A stretch of 64,000 nt of DNA from Actinacidiphila bryophytorum. GTDB taxonomy: Bacteria > Actinomycetota > Actinomycetes > Streptomycetales > Streptomycetaceae. The notes beneath the pieces were generated by a model. That model was not told the origin of the DNA and ran no database searches. It saw only the letters and a program-made list of their open reading frames with translations. Positions 44,101 through 51,695 of the stretch are shown here, one piece after another (the stretch's first letter is position 1; each line of letters starts with the position of its first letter). Location: the NCBI RefSeq assembly GCF_016916835.1, contig NZ_JAFFIX010000011.1, forward strand, positions 124,001 to 188,000. Reading direction: 5' to 3'. The position numbers and the translations under genes are program-made.

Positions 44101-44185
44101 CGGCGGCGTGCGCGACGGACGGCAGGGCCAGCGCGGCGGCGGCCGACCCGGTCAGGGCGGAGAAGGCGCGGCGGGACAGGTCCAC
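41177..44185 (-). CDS. Secreted GH35 beta-galactosidase
   Basis: A 1002-residue glycoside hydrolase family 35 enzyme. The N-terminus VDLSRRAFSALTGSAAAALAL is a twin-arginine signal ending near AHA-AEP. The catalytic TIM barrel begins at SFDRYSLLVDGQRVPIWSGE; the acid/base Glu is in VLYQLENEYASF and the nucleophile Glu in GFTAEFGGGWFDPWGG. The C-terminal half holds beta-sandwich domains, including galactose-binding-type jelly rolls (FALDV-like TDFTLDVDRGTDASIGLTLT, FLNGWNLGQY). It releases terminal beta-galactose from polysaccharides or oligosaccharides outside the cell. The GTG at 44185 has AAGGGA 8 nt upstream. Confidence 0.92.
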   Translation of the reverse strand: MDLSRRAFSALTGSAAAALALPSVAHAAEPGAASPAGTAPSPAAGGPGQGTAHTVSFDRYSLLVDGQRVPIWSGEFHPFRLPSPSLWLDVLHKMKANGYNAVSIYVSWNFHSPAPGVYDFTGVRDLDRFLDLAAEAGLYVIARPGPYINAEVDGGGYPGWLAVTPGRARTSDPAYLAHADEYLTAVNAVIGRHLYTKGQGTVVLYQLENEYASFVTSATGKDYMAHLYAKVRADGIDVPLFHNDKGRNGYWVPGGFDTGGEQGRYLYAFDGYPSPSSTPPDWGYFGTGGAKGGSTASPDTPGFTAEFGGGWFDPWGGAEFGGLGYGESRRTRDAAFERRFYLTNLANGIKVHNVYMTFGGTSWGWLPAPVVYTSYDYGAAIDEARNQTSKLLPMRQIGAMLATFPDLAELDRAEDTAAVGATLRVYHLANPERGSHLYFLRNDSTQPAVCTLPVSTAAGALTVPAAPGGMQVAGKDMKVVATNLSLGRRALLYTTAQPMWRASGDTQDIALLTGRPGDPVETVLLCRTRPTVTVTAGSAQTAYDAEAGTLRVNAVLDGLTRIRVQGGGSDTPLLLLLADDTAAATLWTRDTAEGPVLVSGPALLRTAEVHGVNLQLTGDTAEPAPLEVWAPGRVEHLDWNGHRVSARATRDGSLAADRPLPGPGSVRLPALTGWRYAAENPESEPGYDDRTWRVCGLTSSASSTAVPAGQPAVLFADDYGFHYGDVWYRTTVEGAADPQDLRLTYQGGTLGLLMAWWDGRPLGTHRLPTPTKAQDTVASWTGTAQFTVPDDLRGDGPHTLAVLVRPMAHAEDGGANDAFKAARGLLAATLDGAAPAAWRIQGATGTEDPVRGPLNCGGLHGEREGWHLPGLPDRGWTPVALPHTDTRQGVAWYRTDFTLDVDRGTDASIGLTLTDDPARAYRVQIFLNGWNLGQYANDVGPQHTFVLPNGILRTGGSNTLALAVLSDGSTPAGLPAPALTLLGAAAGGVRVEDVPSPGYRRR

Positions 44186-44253
44186 GGAGGTTTCCCTTCG
44201 GCAGGGAGCGGCGGAGGCGGGGGCGTGCGGGGACATCAGGGGCTGCACAGCGC

Positions 44254-44267
44254 TTGAAACGTCTTAA
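44254..44267. promoter_or_regulatory. Possible LacI-type operator before the beta-galactosidase gene
   Basis: TTGAAACGTCTTAA is an imperfect palindrome (5 of 7 pairs) centred on CG, about 69 nt upstream of the GH35 start. The size and central CG resemble LacI-family operators that control glycosidase genes in Streptomyces. No LacI regulator is adjacent, so this is weak inference. Confidence 0.35.
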
Positions 44268-44582
44268 CGAGCCGGAAACCTAGCCTTGGGACGACCCACA
44301 TGCAAGAGTTCGCACACAACCACTCATCCTGGGCGCACACAATTGAACAGTTTCAGACGGGGTACCGCGGCGCCGGTGCGCCCCGGCGCGCGCCACCGGC
44401 GCCCGTGGGCACTCCGGCGGACCGCGGCCGCCACCGCGTACGCGCGTGCCCCCGGCGGAGCACCCTTGCATCCGCCGGCCGCGCATGAAGTGGCCGGCGG
44501 CAGGCCATCCTTCCCGGGAAGCCGGTCTCTGCATTTGCAGACCGCCGGCGTGATCATCGGTCTCGGCACGGAAAGAGGACTC
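44268..44582. other. Intergenic region between GH35 and DUF397 genes
   Basis: The region separates the minus-strand beta-galactosidase from the plus-strand DUF397 gene. It includes a relatively A/T-rich patch (44290-44360), likely promoter DNA, and a pseudopalindromic patch near 44510-44560 (CATTTGCAGACC). I see no convincing gene. Confidence 0.4.
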
Positions 44583-44843
44583 ATGGCCGGTCACGGGCAG
44601 CACGAGGACGGCAGGGAAGACCCGGCGGTGGCGGACGGCAGGGGCACATCAGCCGTCGCATGGCAGAAAAGCTCCTACAGCAACCACCAGAGTGCGTGCG
44701 TGGAAGTGGGCGGAATCGGTCGCGAAACGGTCGGTTTCCGCGACTCGAAGGACCCGGAAGGGGCGGTTCTGATCTTCGGGCGCGATGCGGCCCGCGCTTT
44801 CGTTGCCGCCGTGGCGGCGGGCGAGTTCACTGGAGGTCGGTAA
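44583..44843 (+). CDS. DUF397 protein
   Basis: An 86-residue DUF397 protein with the family core AWQKSSYSNHQSACVEVGGI, RETVGFRDSKDPEGAVLIFG and ARAFVAAVAAGEF. The ATG at 44583 has GAGG 5 nt upstream. DUF397 proteins are abundant in Streptomyces and typically pair with an XRE-family DUF5753 regulator (the WhiJ-like arrangement), acting as its small partner; that partner is the next gene, 96 nt downstream. The order here is small protein first, regulator second. Confidence 0.9.
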   Translation: MAGHGQHEDGREDPAVADGRGTSAVAWQKSSYSNHQSACVEVGGIGRETVGFRDSKDPEGAVLIFGRDAARAFVAAVAAGEFTGGR

Positions 44844-44939
44844 CCGGCCGCCGGTTTCGGCAACTTCCGATCTCATATGACTGAGGCAGGATGAGGGGGC
44901 CATGGAATCCGCCCGCTCAGCGCGAGGGAGAGCCCGCCC

Positions 44940-45851
44940 GTGCCTGCCCAGCCGTCCCGCGCCCCGCGCGGAGTCCGCCATGTCCGCCCGCTCTCCGGCC
45001 GGGCGCCGACCGCGCAGCGCATGATCTTCGGCGAGACGCTGCGCAAGCACCGCGACGCGCTCGGCCTGACGGAGAAGGAGGTCGCACGCGCGATCGGCGG
45101 CTGCTCCGCCTCCAAGATCAGCCGACTGGAGTCCGGCGAGCACGACTTCAAGGAGCGGGACGTGCTGTCCCTGCTGGACGTCTACCAGGTGGCGGAGGGC
45201 ACCGAGCGCGACCGGCTGCTGGAACTGTCCCAGCAGGCCAACGAGAAGGGCTGGTGGGAGGCCTGGCGGGACGTCGCGCCCAAGGAACTGCAGACCTACG
45301 TCAGCCTGGAGGACATCGCCGCGCGCATCCGCTCCTACGAGAGCGGGCAGCTGCTCGGGCTGCTGCAGATCCCGGACTACACCCGGGCGCTGGTCAGGGC
45401 CAACTCGCTGGAGCCCAACGTGCGCACGGCCGAGCGGATCATGGAGCTGCGGGCCATGCGCGCGCAGCGCTTCCTGCGGGACTCCGCGGCGCAGTTGATC
45501 TGCGTGCTGGACGAGGTGACGCTGTCCCGCGGCTACGGCACCAACCCGATCATGCGGCGGCAGATCGAGCACCTGATCGAGCTGGCGGGCCACGAGCGGA
45601 TCAGCTTCCGGCTGGCGCCCTCCGCCCGGCTCAACCTGCCCGTGCAGATCGGTACGACCACCGTCTTCGACTTCGCCGCCGACCAGTTGCCCGCCATCGT
45701 CTACGTCGAGCGCTGCAACGGCGGGCTGTACCTGCAGGACCGCCAGGAGGTCGACGCCTACGAGCGCGGCTTCGACCGGCTGATGGTCGGCTCGCTGGGG
45801 TCCGCGGCCTGCCTGCAGAAGCTCAAGGACTACTGCCAGAAGTACCGTTGA
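44940..45851 (+). CDS. XRE-family regulator with DUF5753 domain
   Basis: A 303-residue protein. Residues about 28-85 are the Cro/CI-type HTH (FGETLRKHRDALGLTEKEVA, GGCSASKISRLESGEH). From about 100 to the end is the DUF5753 sensor-like domain with SYESGQLLGLLQIPDYTRAL, AERIMELRAMRAQRFLRDSA, EVTLSRGYGTNPIMRRQIEH and VYVERCNGGLYLQD. The GTG at 44940 follows GCGAGGGAG by 8 nt; an ATG at 45021 would still keep the HTH. It pairs with the DUF397 protein upstream. Such pairs influence development and antibiotic production in Streptomyces. Confidence 0.9.
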   Translation: MPAQPSRAPRGVRHVRPLSGRAPTAQRMIFGETLRKHRDALGLTEKEVARAIGGCSASKISRLESGEHDFKERDVLSLLDVYQVAEGTERDRLLELSQQANEKGWWEAWRDVAPKELQTYVSLEDIAARIRSYESGQLLGLLQIPDYTRALVRANSLEPNVRTAERIMELRAMRAQRFLRDSAAQLICVLDEVTLSRGYGTNPIMRRQIEHLIELAGHERISFRLAPSARLNLPVQIGTTTVFDFAADQLPAIVYVERCNGGLYLQDRQEVDAYERGFDRLMVGSLGSAACLQKLKDYCQKYR

Positions 45852-45900
45852 CGACCGCTCAGGGCAGCGGCAGCTGGTACGGACCCGGCCGCGTGCACGG

Positions 45901-46725
45901 CTACGGCTTGCGGGCGACGCCCGCGTACAGCGACGCGTCCGCGTCCGAGATCAGGCTCGGCCCGCTCCCCGGTTCGGGATTCCAGCGGTGCGCCACCGCC
46001 ACGCCCGGCTCCAGCAGGTCGAGCCCGGCGAAGAACTCCCGCACCTCGGCGCGGCTGCGCACCTGCAGCGCCGTGCCGCCCTTGGTGTAGACGTCCACGA
46101 TCGCCGCCCACATCTCGGGGGCGAAGTCCGGTGTGCAGTGCGAGATCGTCAGGTACGAGCCGGGGGCGAGCGCCGCGACCAGGGCGGCGACCACACCGTG
46201 GGCGTCCTGCTCGTCGGGCACGAAGTGCAGCAGCGCGTTCAGGCTCAGCCCCACCGGCAGGTCCAGGTCCAGGCAGCCGTCCCTGCGGACCACGTCCAGC
46301 AGGTGCACGGGGTCGGTCACGTCGGCCTCGACGTAGCCGGTGGCGCCCTCGGCGGAGGAGCGCAGCAGGCTGTCGGCGTAGACCAGCACGATCGGGTCGT
46401 TGTCCACGTAGGTGACCCGGGCCTGCGGTGCCTCGCGCTGCACCACCTCGTGCAGGTTGGGAGCGGTGGGGATGCCGGTGCCGATGTCGAGGAACTGCCG
46501 GATGCCGTGGTCGCGGGCCAGCATCCGCGCGGAGCGGTGCACGAAGGCCCGGTTGACGCGGGCGGCGGCCCGGACGGCGGGGAAGGTCGCGATGACCCGC
46601 TCTGCTGCCTCCCGGTCGACGGCGTAGTTGGTGTTGCCGCCCAGGTAGTAGTCGTACATCCGCGCGCTGTGCGGCAGGTCCTGCCGCAGCCTGTCCCCCG
46701 CGGCCTGCGCCAATTCCTCGTCCAC
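45901..46725 (-). CDS. DUF574-type SAM-dependent methyltransferase
   Basis: A 274-residue methyltransferase-fold protein of the PF04672 (DUF574) family. Landmarks are SARMYDYYLGGNTNYAVDRE at the N-terminus, FLDIGTGIPTAPNLHEVVQR (SAM-binding glycine loop), VTYVDNDPIVLVYADSLL (acidic SAM ribose contact) and VGLSLNALLHFVPDE. The substrate is unknown. Start is a GTG at 46725. These genes occur in many copies in Streptomyces, often near XRE/DUF397 loci as here; the convergent XRE gene ends 49 nt away. Confidence 0.9.
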   Translation of the reverse strand: MDEELAQAAGDRLRQDLPHSARMYDYYLGGNTNYAVDREAAERVIATFPAVRAAARVNRAFVHRSARMLARDHGIRQFLDIGTGIPTAPNLHEVVQREAPQARVTYVDNDPIVLVYADSLLRSSAEGATGYVEADVTDPVHLLDVVRRDGCLDLDLPVGLSLNALLHFVPDEQDAHGVVAALVAALAPGSYLTISHCTPDFAPEMWAAIVDVYTKGGTALQVRSRAEVREFFAGLDLLEPGVAVAHRWNPEPGSGPSLISDADASLYAGVARKP

Positions 46726-46819
46726 GCCACTCCCCCGGTCTGCCGGTCCACCGGGGCCAGCCTATGCAGTGGCCGGCCGCCGCAGTACCCCGCCCGGGCT
46801 GCCGGGACGCGCCCCCGGC

Positions 46820-49744
46820 CTACCCGGACGCGCCGGGGCTCTCGGCGACCAGCCGGGGCAGGCCCGCGTGGTCGCAGCCGGCCTTGAGGTAGATGTCGGA
46901 CAGCAGCCGCCGCACCACCGCGTCGGAGGCGCCCAGTGCCTCCGCTATCCGGGCGTTGGACCATCCGCCGGCGGCCCACTCGGCGACCGCGCGCTCCTGG
47001 ACGGTGAGCGAGTCCGCGTCCGCGGTACGCGGCTGCAGCGGCCACAGGCCGGTGGCGTTCAGCTCCTCGCGGGCGCGGGCCGCGAGCGCGTCGGCGCCGC
47101 ACTGCACGGCCGACTCCAGGCCGCGGTGCAGCTGTTCGGCGGCCTGCTGGGGAAGTCCGGTGCGGCGCAGGGTGACTCCGTGGTCGACCAGCGCCCTGGC
47201 CAGGTCGTAGCCGGACGGCGAGCGCTCCAGGTGCGCGACCGCCTCGGCCAGGACGCCGGCCCGCCCGGGCAGCGGGGTGACCGCGGCCAGGGCGTGCAGC
47301 GCCTAGCCGACGGCGGACTGCGTACCGAACCTGCGCGCCCTGCGGACGCCTTCCTCCGCGGCCTGGACGGCCCCGTCGGGGTCGGTGGCCGCCCTGGCCG
47401 CCGCCAGGTGCAGCGGCCAGGGGCACCATGCGGGGTTGCGCATCCCGCGGGCGTCCAGCCGCTCGCCGACCGCGGTCAGCTGCCGCTCGGCCTCGCGGTC
47501 CCGGCCGAGGGCCAGCAGCAGTTCGCTGTGGACGGTCTGCGCGTCGGGGTAGACCACCGCGCTGGGCACGATGTCGCCGTAGTGGTAGGAGACGGCCAGC
47601 ATCCGCGCCTCCTCGGTGCGGCCGCGGGCGAGCAGGATCTCGATGAGGATGCCGACCGCGAAGTACTGCGCGGGCACCTGGTGGCCGACCCGGTCGGCGA
47701 TCCGCAGGCCCTCGCGGACCATGGTCTCGGCGGAGTCCAGCCGGCCGCGGCGGAAGCGGATGTAGCCGAGCAGGGTGTGCCCGAAGGACAGGTGGGCGCC
47801 GCGCCAGCCCTTGTCCTGGCACTCCACGATGCCCTGGTGGAAGAGGTCCTCGGCCCGGCCCGGCTGGTCGCAGTACAGGAAGGTGAGGGCCACCAGGACC
47901 GGCACCTCGAAACCCCACTGGTCGTCGGTCCACGGCAGCCCGCCGCCGAGCGCCTCTTCCGCGAAGTGCAGCGCGGTGGCCGCGGGTTCGCCCCTGACCA
48001 TGGCGTCCCAGGCGCGCAGGCCCAGGATGTAGCGCTCCGCCGTGCCGCGGGCGGTCAGGTGGTCGGCGAGCCTGGCGAGTTTGCGGGAGCGCGCGGTGGA
48101 GTCCTGCTCGTCGGCCCTGAAGGCGTCCCACATGAACTGCTCGGCCTGCAGGTGCAGCCGGGTCCTGAGGTCGGTGGCCCGGCGGGCGGCCTCCGCGACG
48201 GTCCTGGCCGCCTCCGCCATCCGGTCGGAGTGGCCGAGCGCCTGCGCCAGCCGGTAGACGATCGCATCCCGCAGCTCGGGGGCCAGTACGGGTTCGTCGA
48301 GGGCGGCCCGCAGGTGGTTGACGGTGATCGCGGGCTCGGTCAGCAGGGCGGAGCAGCCCAGTTCGAAGAGCACCTGGGCGCGGTCCTCCATCGCGGGCGG
48401 CTCGCGCAGCGCCCTGGCCAGGCAGCGCCTGGCCGCGTCGGGGGCGCCGGCCCGCAGGTACTCGCGGGCCGCCTCCGACAGCTGCTGCACCACCCACGGG
48501 TCGCTCTCCGGGTGGGTCTCCAGCAGGTGCCGGGCGGCTGCGGTCACGCCGAGCCCGGACTGTGTGACAACCGCGGCGGCCTGGCCGTGCATGGCCACCC
48601 GGAAGGCCGCGGGGATCGCCCGGTAGACGGCCGTGGACACCAGCGGGTGGAAGAACTCCAGCCTGCTGTCGGCCGCTTCGAGCCCGCCGCGGGGCGGCTC
48701 TGCCAGGATGCGGGCCTCGCGCAGCGCGGCCACCGCCTCCGCGGACTCCGCCTCGCCGAGCCCGCCGACACCGGCCGCGCGGCTGCGGGAGGCGTCGGCG
48801 CCCAGCACCGCGACGCTCCAGGCGAAGCGGACCGCGGAGGTGCCGAGCCGCTCCAGGCGCTCGATCAGGCCGCCGCCCTTGACCGCCGAGGCCAGCTCGC
48901 GCAGCTCCGGCAGGTGGACGGCCTGGGGTTTCAGGCCGCGGTCCGCGACCCGGGCCGCGAGTTCCACGGCTTCGAAGGGGTTGCCGCCGGTGACGGCCCA
49001 GGTCTCCCGGCAGAAGGCCTCGTCCGCGTCCTCGCCCAGGGTGTCGCGCACGATACGGCTGACGGCGCCCGGGGTGAGCGGCGCCAGGTCCAGGGTGCGC
49101 GAGCCGTGCCGCTCGGCCAGCCGGCCGAACGCCAGGGCGTCGCGCGGCAGTTCGTCGGGGCGGTAGGCGACGACGAGCAGCATCGGCAGTTCGGTGACCC
49201 GCGGCGCGAAGCCGGTCAGCCACGCCAGCGACTCCGCGTCGGCCCAGTGGGCGTCGTCGAGCACGACCACCAGCGGGGCGCGCTGCATCGCGAAGCGCGT
49301 CACGATCCAGTCCAGGCCGTCGCGTACGCCCTGCGGGTCGGGCGATCCGCCGCTCGCGCCCGCCACCAGGCCCACGGCGGGGGCGACGATGTCGTACCAG
49401 CTGCCCAGCGCCTCCCGGTGCTCCTGCTCGGTGCCGGTCGCCAGCAGGGGCTGCACCAGGTGGCGTACGACCTGGAAGGCGACGCCCTGCTCCTGCTCGC
49501 CGCCGCGGGCGGACAGCACGGTGCAGCCGCGGGCGACGGCCCTTCTGCGCACCTCGCCGAGCAGCGTGGTCTTGCCGAGGCCCGCAGGTCCCGCGAAGAC
49601 CAGCAGTCCGCCGGTGCCGGACGCGGCCGCCCCCTGCGCCGGCGCACTCAGCTCCGCCAGCAGCGCCTCCAGGGCTGCCATCTCGGTCTCACGCTCCAGC
49701 AGCAGCCGCTTGTGCCGCGGCGGTTGGTCTGCGGTGTACCCCAT
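46820..49744 (-). pseudogene. Large LuxR-family (LAL-type) regulator interrupted by an in-frame TAG
   Basis: The frame encodes about 974 codons. Residues 20-300 are an AAA/STAND ATPase: Walker A FAGPAGLGKTTLLGEV, Walker B LVVVLDDAHWADAES. A long helical TPR-like middle follows. At 47303-47305 a single TAG stops translation after 813 residues (reading ...TQSAVG-stop-ALHALAAVTPL). The frame then stays open for 65 codons and continues through the C-terminal LuxR HTH (SLTVQERAVAEWAAGGWSNA, AEALGASDAVVRRLLSDIYL), ending at 46820. No other stop or frameshift was found between the parts. ATG at 49744 with GAGGGA 7 nt upstream. Either a recent nonsense mutation, a sequencing error, or read-through; the truncated product would lack its DNA-binding domain. 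Confidence 0.85.
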
Positions 49745-50080
49745 GTCATGTCCCTCGAAAGCGCGGTGTCCCCGTGCACCCGTCCCTCCGGGTAGGCACA
49801 GCGTACGCACGTGCGCACGATATGTGGTCTGCCGCGCGGCTTTCTCCGGCAGCTTGGCCGGAGTCGGCCCGCCGGGGGCCGGGGAACGCTACCCTCCCGG
49901 CTTCCGGTAGCGCCCTCGGGGGTCGCCCCGGGGGGCGCACACGAGCCCGCGTGCGCCGGTCGCGCACCTCCGGGCGCCCGCAGACGACGGTCCGCCGGCG
50001 GACGCTGCGCCTACGCTTCCTGCACGGCACTCGGGCATCGCCCATCGGACAACCGGGCTTCGCGGCACCCTGGAGGGCGC
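49745..50080. other. Divergent promoter region of the LuxR regulator and terpene synthase
   Basis: A 336-nt region between divergent starts. It contains a small dyad GTACGCACGTGCGCAC-like sequence around 49801-49817 (GCACGTGC core), a possible regulator site for either gene. No credible reading frame and no clear -35/-10 pair were recognised. Confidence 0.4.
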
Positions 50081-51229
50081 ATGTCGGACGAGACGGCTGG
50101 GGGAAGCACACCGCAGGGCCGCACCGCGGATCCGACCCGGCAGACCGCGGCCGTCAGGATCCCCTTCCCCGCCCGGCTGAACCTGCACGCCGAGCGGGCC
50201 AGGCAGCACACCCTGCAGTGGGCGCAGGGCACCGGCCTGCTCACCGGGGACGCCGCCACCGCCGAGTACGACGCCCTGCGCCTCGACCGGCTGATGGCCT
50301 ACTTCTACCCCGACGCCGGGGCCGCGGACCTGGAGCTGGCGGCGGACTTCAACGCCTGGTTCTTCATCTTCGACGACCAGTTCGACGCCGACCTGGGCAC
50401 CAGGCCCGCACGGATCCGGCAGCTGGTGGCCGACCTCGCCGCCGCCATGGCACCGGATGAGGCGGCGGACAAGGCGGCGGAGGCGGTGCGCCCCGGGGAC
50501 GGCCCGCTCGTGCACGCCTTCCGCGACATCTGGCGGCGCTCCACCGCGGGCGCCGAACGGGGCTGGCGGCTGCGCTTCGGCGCGCACTGGCGCGCGTACA
50601 TGGCCGCCCACGAGGCGGAGGCCCGGCACCGTACGGCCGACCGCCTGCCGTCGCTCGAACGCTTCCTCGATGTGCGGCGGGAGTCGATAGGGGTCAGGCC
50701 CTGCCTGGACTTCGCCGAGCGGTGCGGCGGCTACGCGCTGCCGGACGAGGTGTACCGCCTGCCGGCGCTGCGGGAGATGCGGCAGATCACCGGCGACGTG
50801 GTGATCTTCGTCAACGACATCGTCTCGCTGGTCAAGGAGCTGGCGGCCGGCGACGTCAACAACAGCGTGGTCGTGCACCGCGCGCACAAGGGCTGCACGG
50901 TCGAGGAGTCCGTCGAGCACGTCAGCGGCCTGGCCAACGCGCGCACCGACCGCTTCGTACGGCTGGCCGCCGCGCTGCCCGAGGCCCTGGTGCTGCGCGG
51001 GGTCGGGCGCGAGACGCGGGATCACGTGGCGCACTACGTGGACGGGATGCGCCATGTCATGGCGGGCAACCTGACGTGGTCGCTGGCGACCGCACGGTAC
51101 GACGCGACCGGCGTCGCGGCGGTGAGCGGCGGGCGCCGGCGCCCCTGGGGCGGACTGGCGGCGGAGGGCGGCGCCGCCGCACCGCACCGCGCAGGCCCTG
51201 CCGCACCGCAGCACGGAAGCACCGTCTGA
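50081..51229 (+). CDS. Class I terpene synthase (sesquiterpene cyclase type)
   Basis: A 382-residue bacterial terpene cyclase. The Asp-rich metal motif is FDDQFD (D98, D99, D102), the second metal motif NDIVSLVKE (N245, S249, E253), and the diphosphate-sensing RY pair is at 339-340 (TARYDA); FDVRRESIG-like RRESIGVRPCLDF supplies the pyrophosphate Arg region. This set indicates ionisation of a prenyl diphosphate, most often farnesyl diphosphate, but the product cannot be predicted. The last 35 or so residues are a Gly/Ala-rich extension. The ATG at 50081 has GGAGGG close upstream. No P450 or prenyltransferase lies beside it; the divergent LuxR gene is the only apparent partner. Confidence 0.92.
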   Translation: MSDETAGGSTPQGRTADPTRQTAAVRIPFPARLNLHAERARQHTLQWAQGTGLLTGDAATAEYDALRLDRLMAYFYPDAGAADLELAADFNAWFFIFDDQFDADLGTRPARIRQLVADLAAAMAPDEAADKAAEAVRPGDGPLVHAFRDIWRRSTAGAERGWRLRFGAHWRAYMAAHEAEARHRTADRLPSLERFLDVRRESIGVRPCLDFAERCGGYALPDEVYRLPALREMRQITGDVVIFVNDIVSLVKELAAGDVNNSVVVHRAHKGCTVEESVEHVSGLANARTDRFVRLAAALPEALVLRGVGRETRDHVAHYVDGMRHVMAGNLTWSLATARYDATGVAAVSGGRRRPWGGLAAEGGAAAPHRAGPAAPQHGSTV

Positions 51230-51695
51230 CCGGCCCTTCTTCCGCGGCGCGACGCGCTTCAACCCTCGGGGCGGGCCACAGCTCGGAGAAATTCCGGGCA
51301 CGGTTCCATTACGATGCAACACCCGTCATATCGTCGCAAACCACCCCATCCCACGGACCCTGTCACGGGCCTTCCAAACGAAGGCGGTCCGGTGCCGAGT
51401 CGCCGCTCCGGCACGCTGCGCACCCGGGCCGTCACGCGGGCGACAGGTTGCATAAGCCACTGAATCAGGGCGTCAGCCGCGCCCAGCGGCGCCGCGGATG
51501 TGACCTGTTCCACGATCGCGCGCCCGCCTGGCTTTCCACGCCGTGACCGGCCCTCAGGGCCGCGGAGCCGGTGCGCGGGGCGCCGCGGGGGCGGCGCCGG
51601 CGGCCACCTGAAAGCGGCGGTGGCGTCCCGTTAGGTTCGGTGGGCGGACCGCGGGGGGGCCGGTCCCCGCCCTGTCGTCGGCCCGAAAGGCAGCT
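51230..51695. other. Intergenic region upstream of the betaine transporter
   Basis: A 466-nt stretch between the terpene synthase and opuAA, with a mildly A/T-richer patch (51300-51360, ATTACGATGCAACACCCGTC). Osmoregulated promoters are expected here but no element could be identified. A minus-strand frame at 51259-51513 lacks gene-like composition and was not called. Confidence 0.4.

Noticed and set aside
40916..44257. An open frame of more than 1100 codons on the + strand opposite the beta-galactosidase
   Set aside because: The composition is Gly/Val/Arg-rich without domains; the opposite strand encodes an intact GH35 enzyme with catalytic motifs.
51259..51513. Possible 84-residue minus-strand gene between the terpene synthase and opuAA
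   Set aside because: There is no ribosome site, the composition is not gene-like and no motif is recognisable; more likely promoter DNA.
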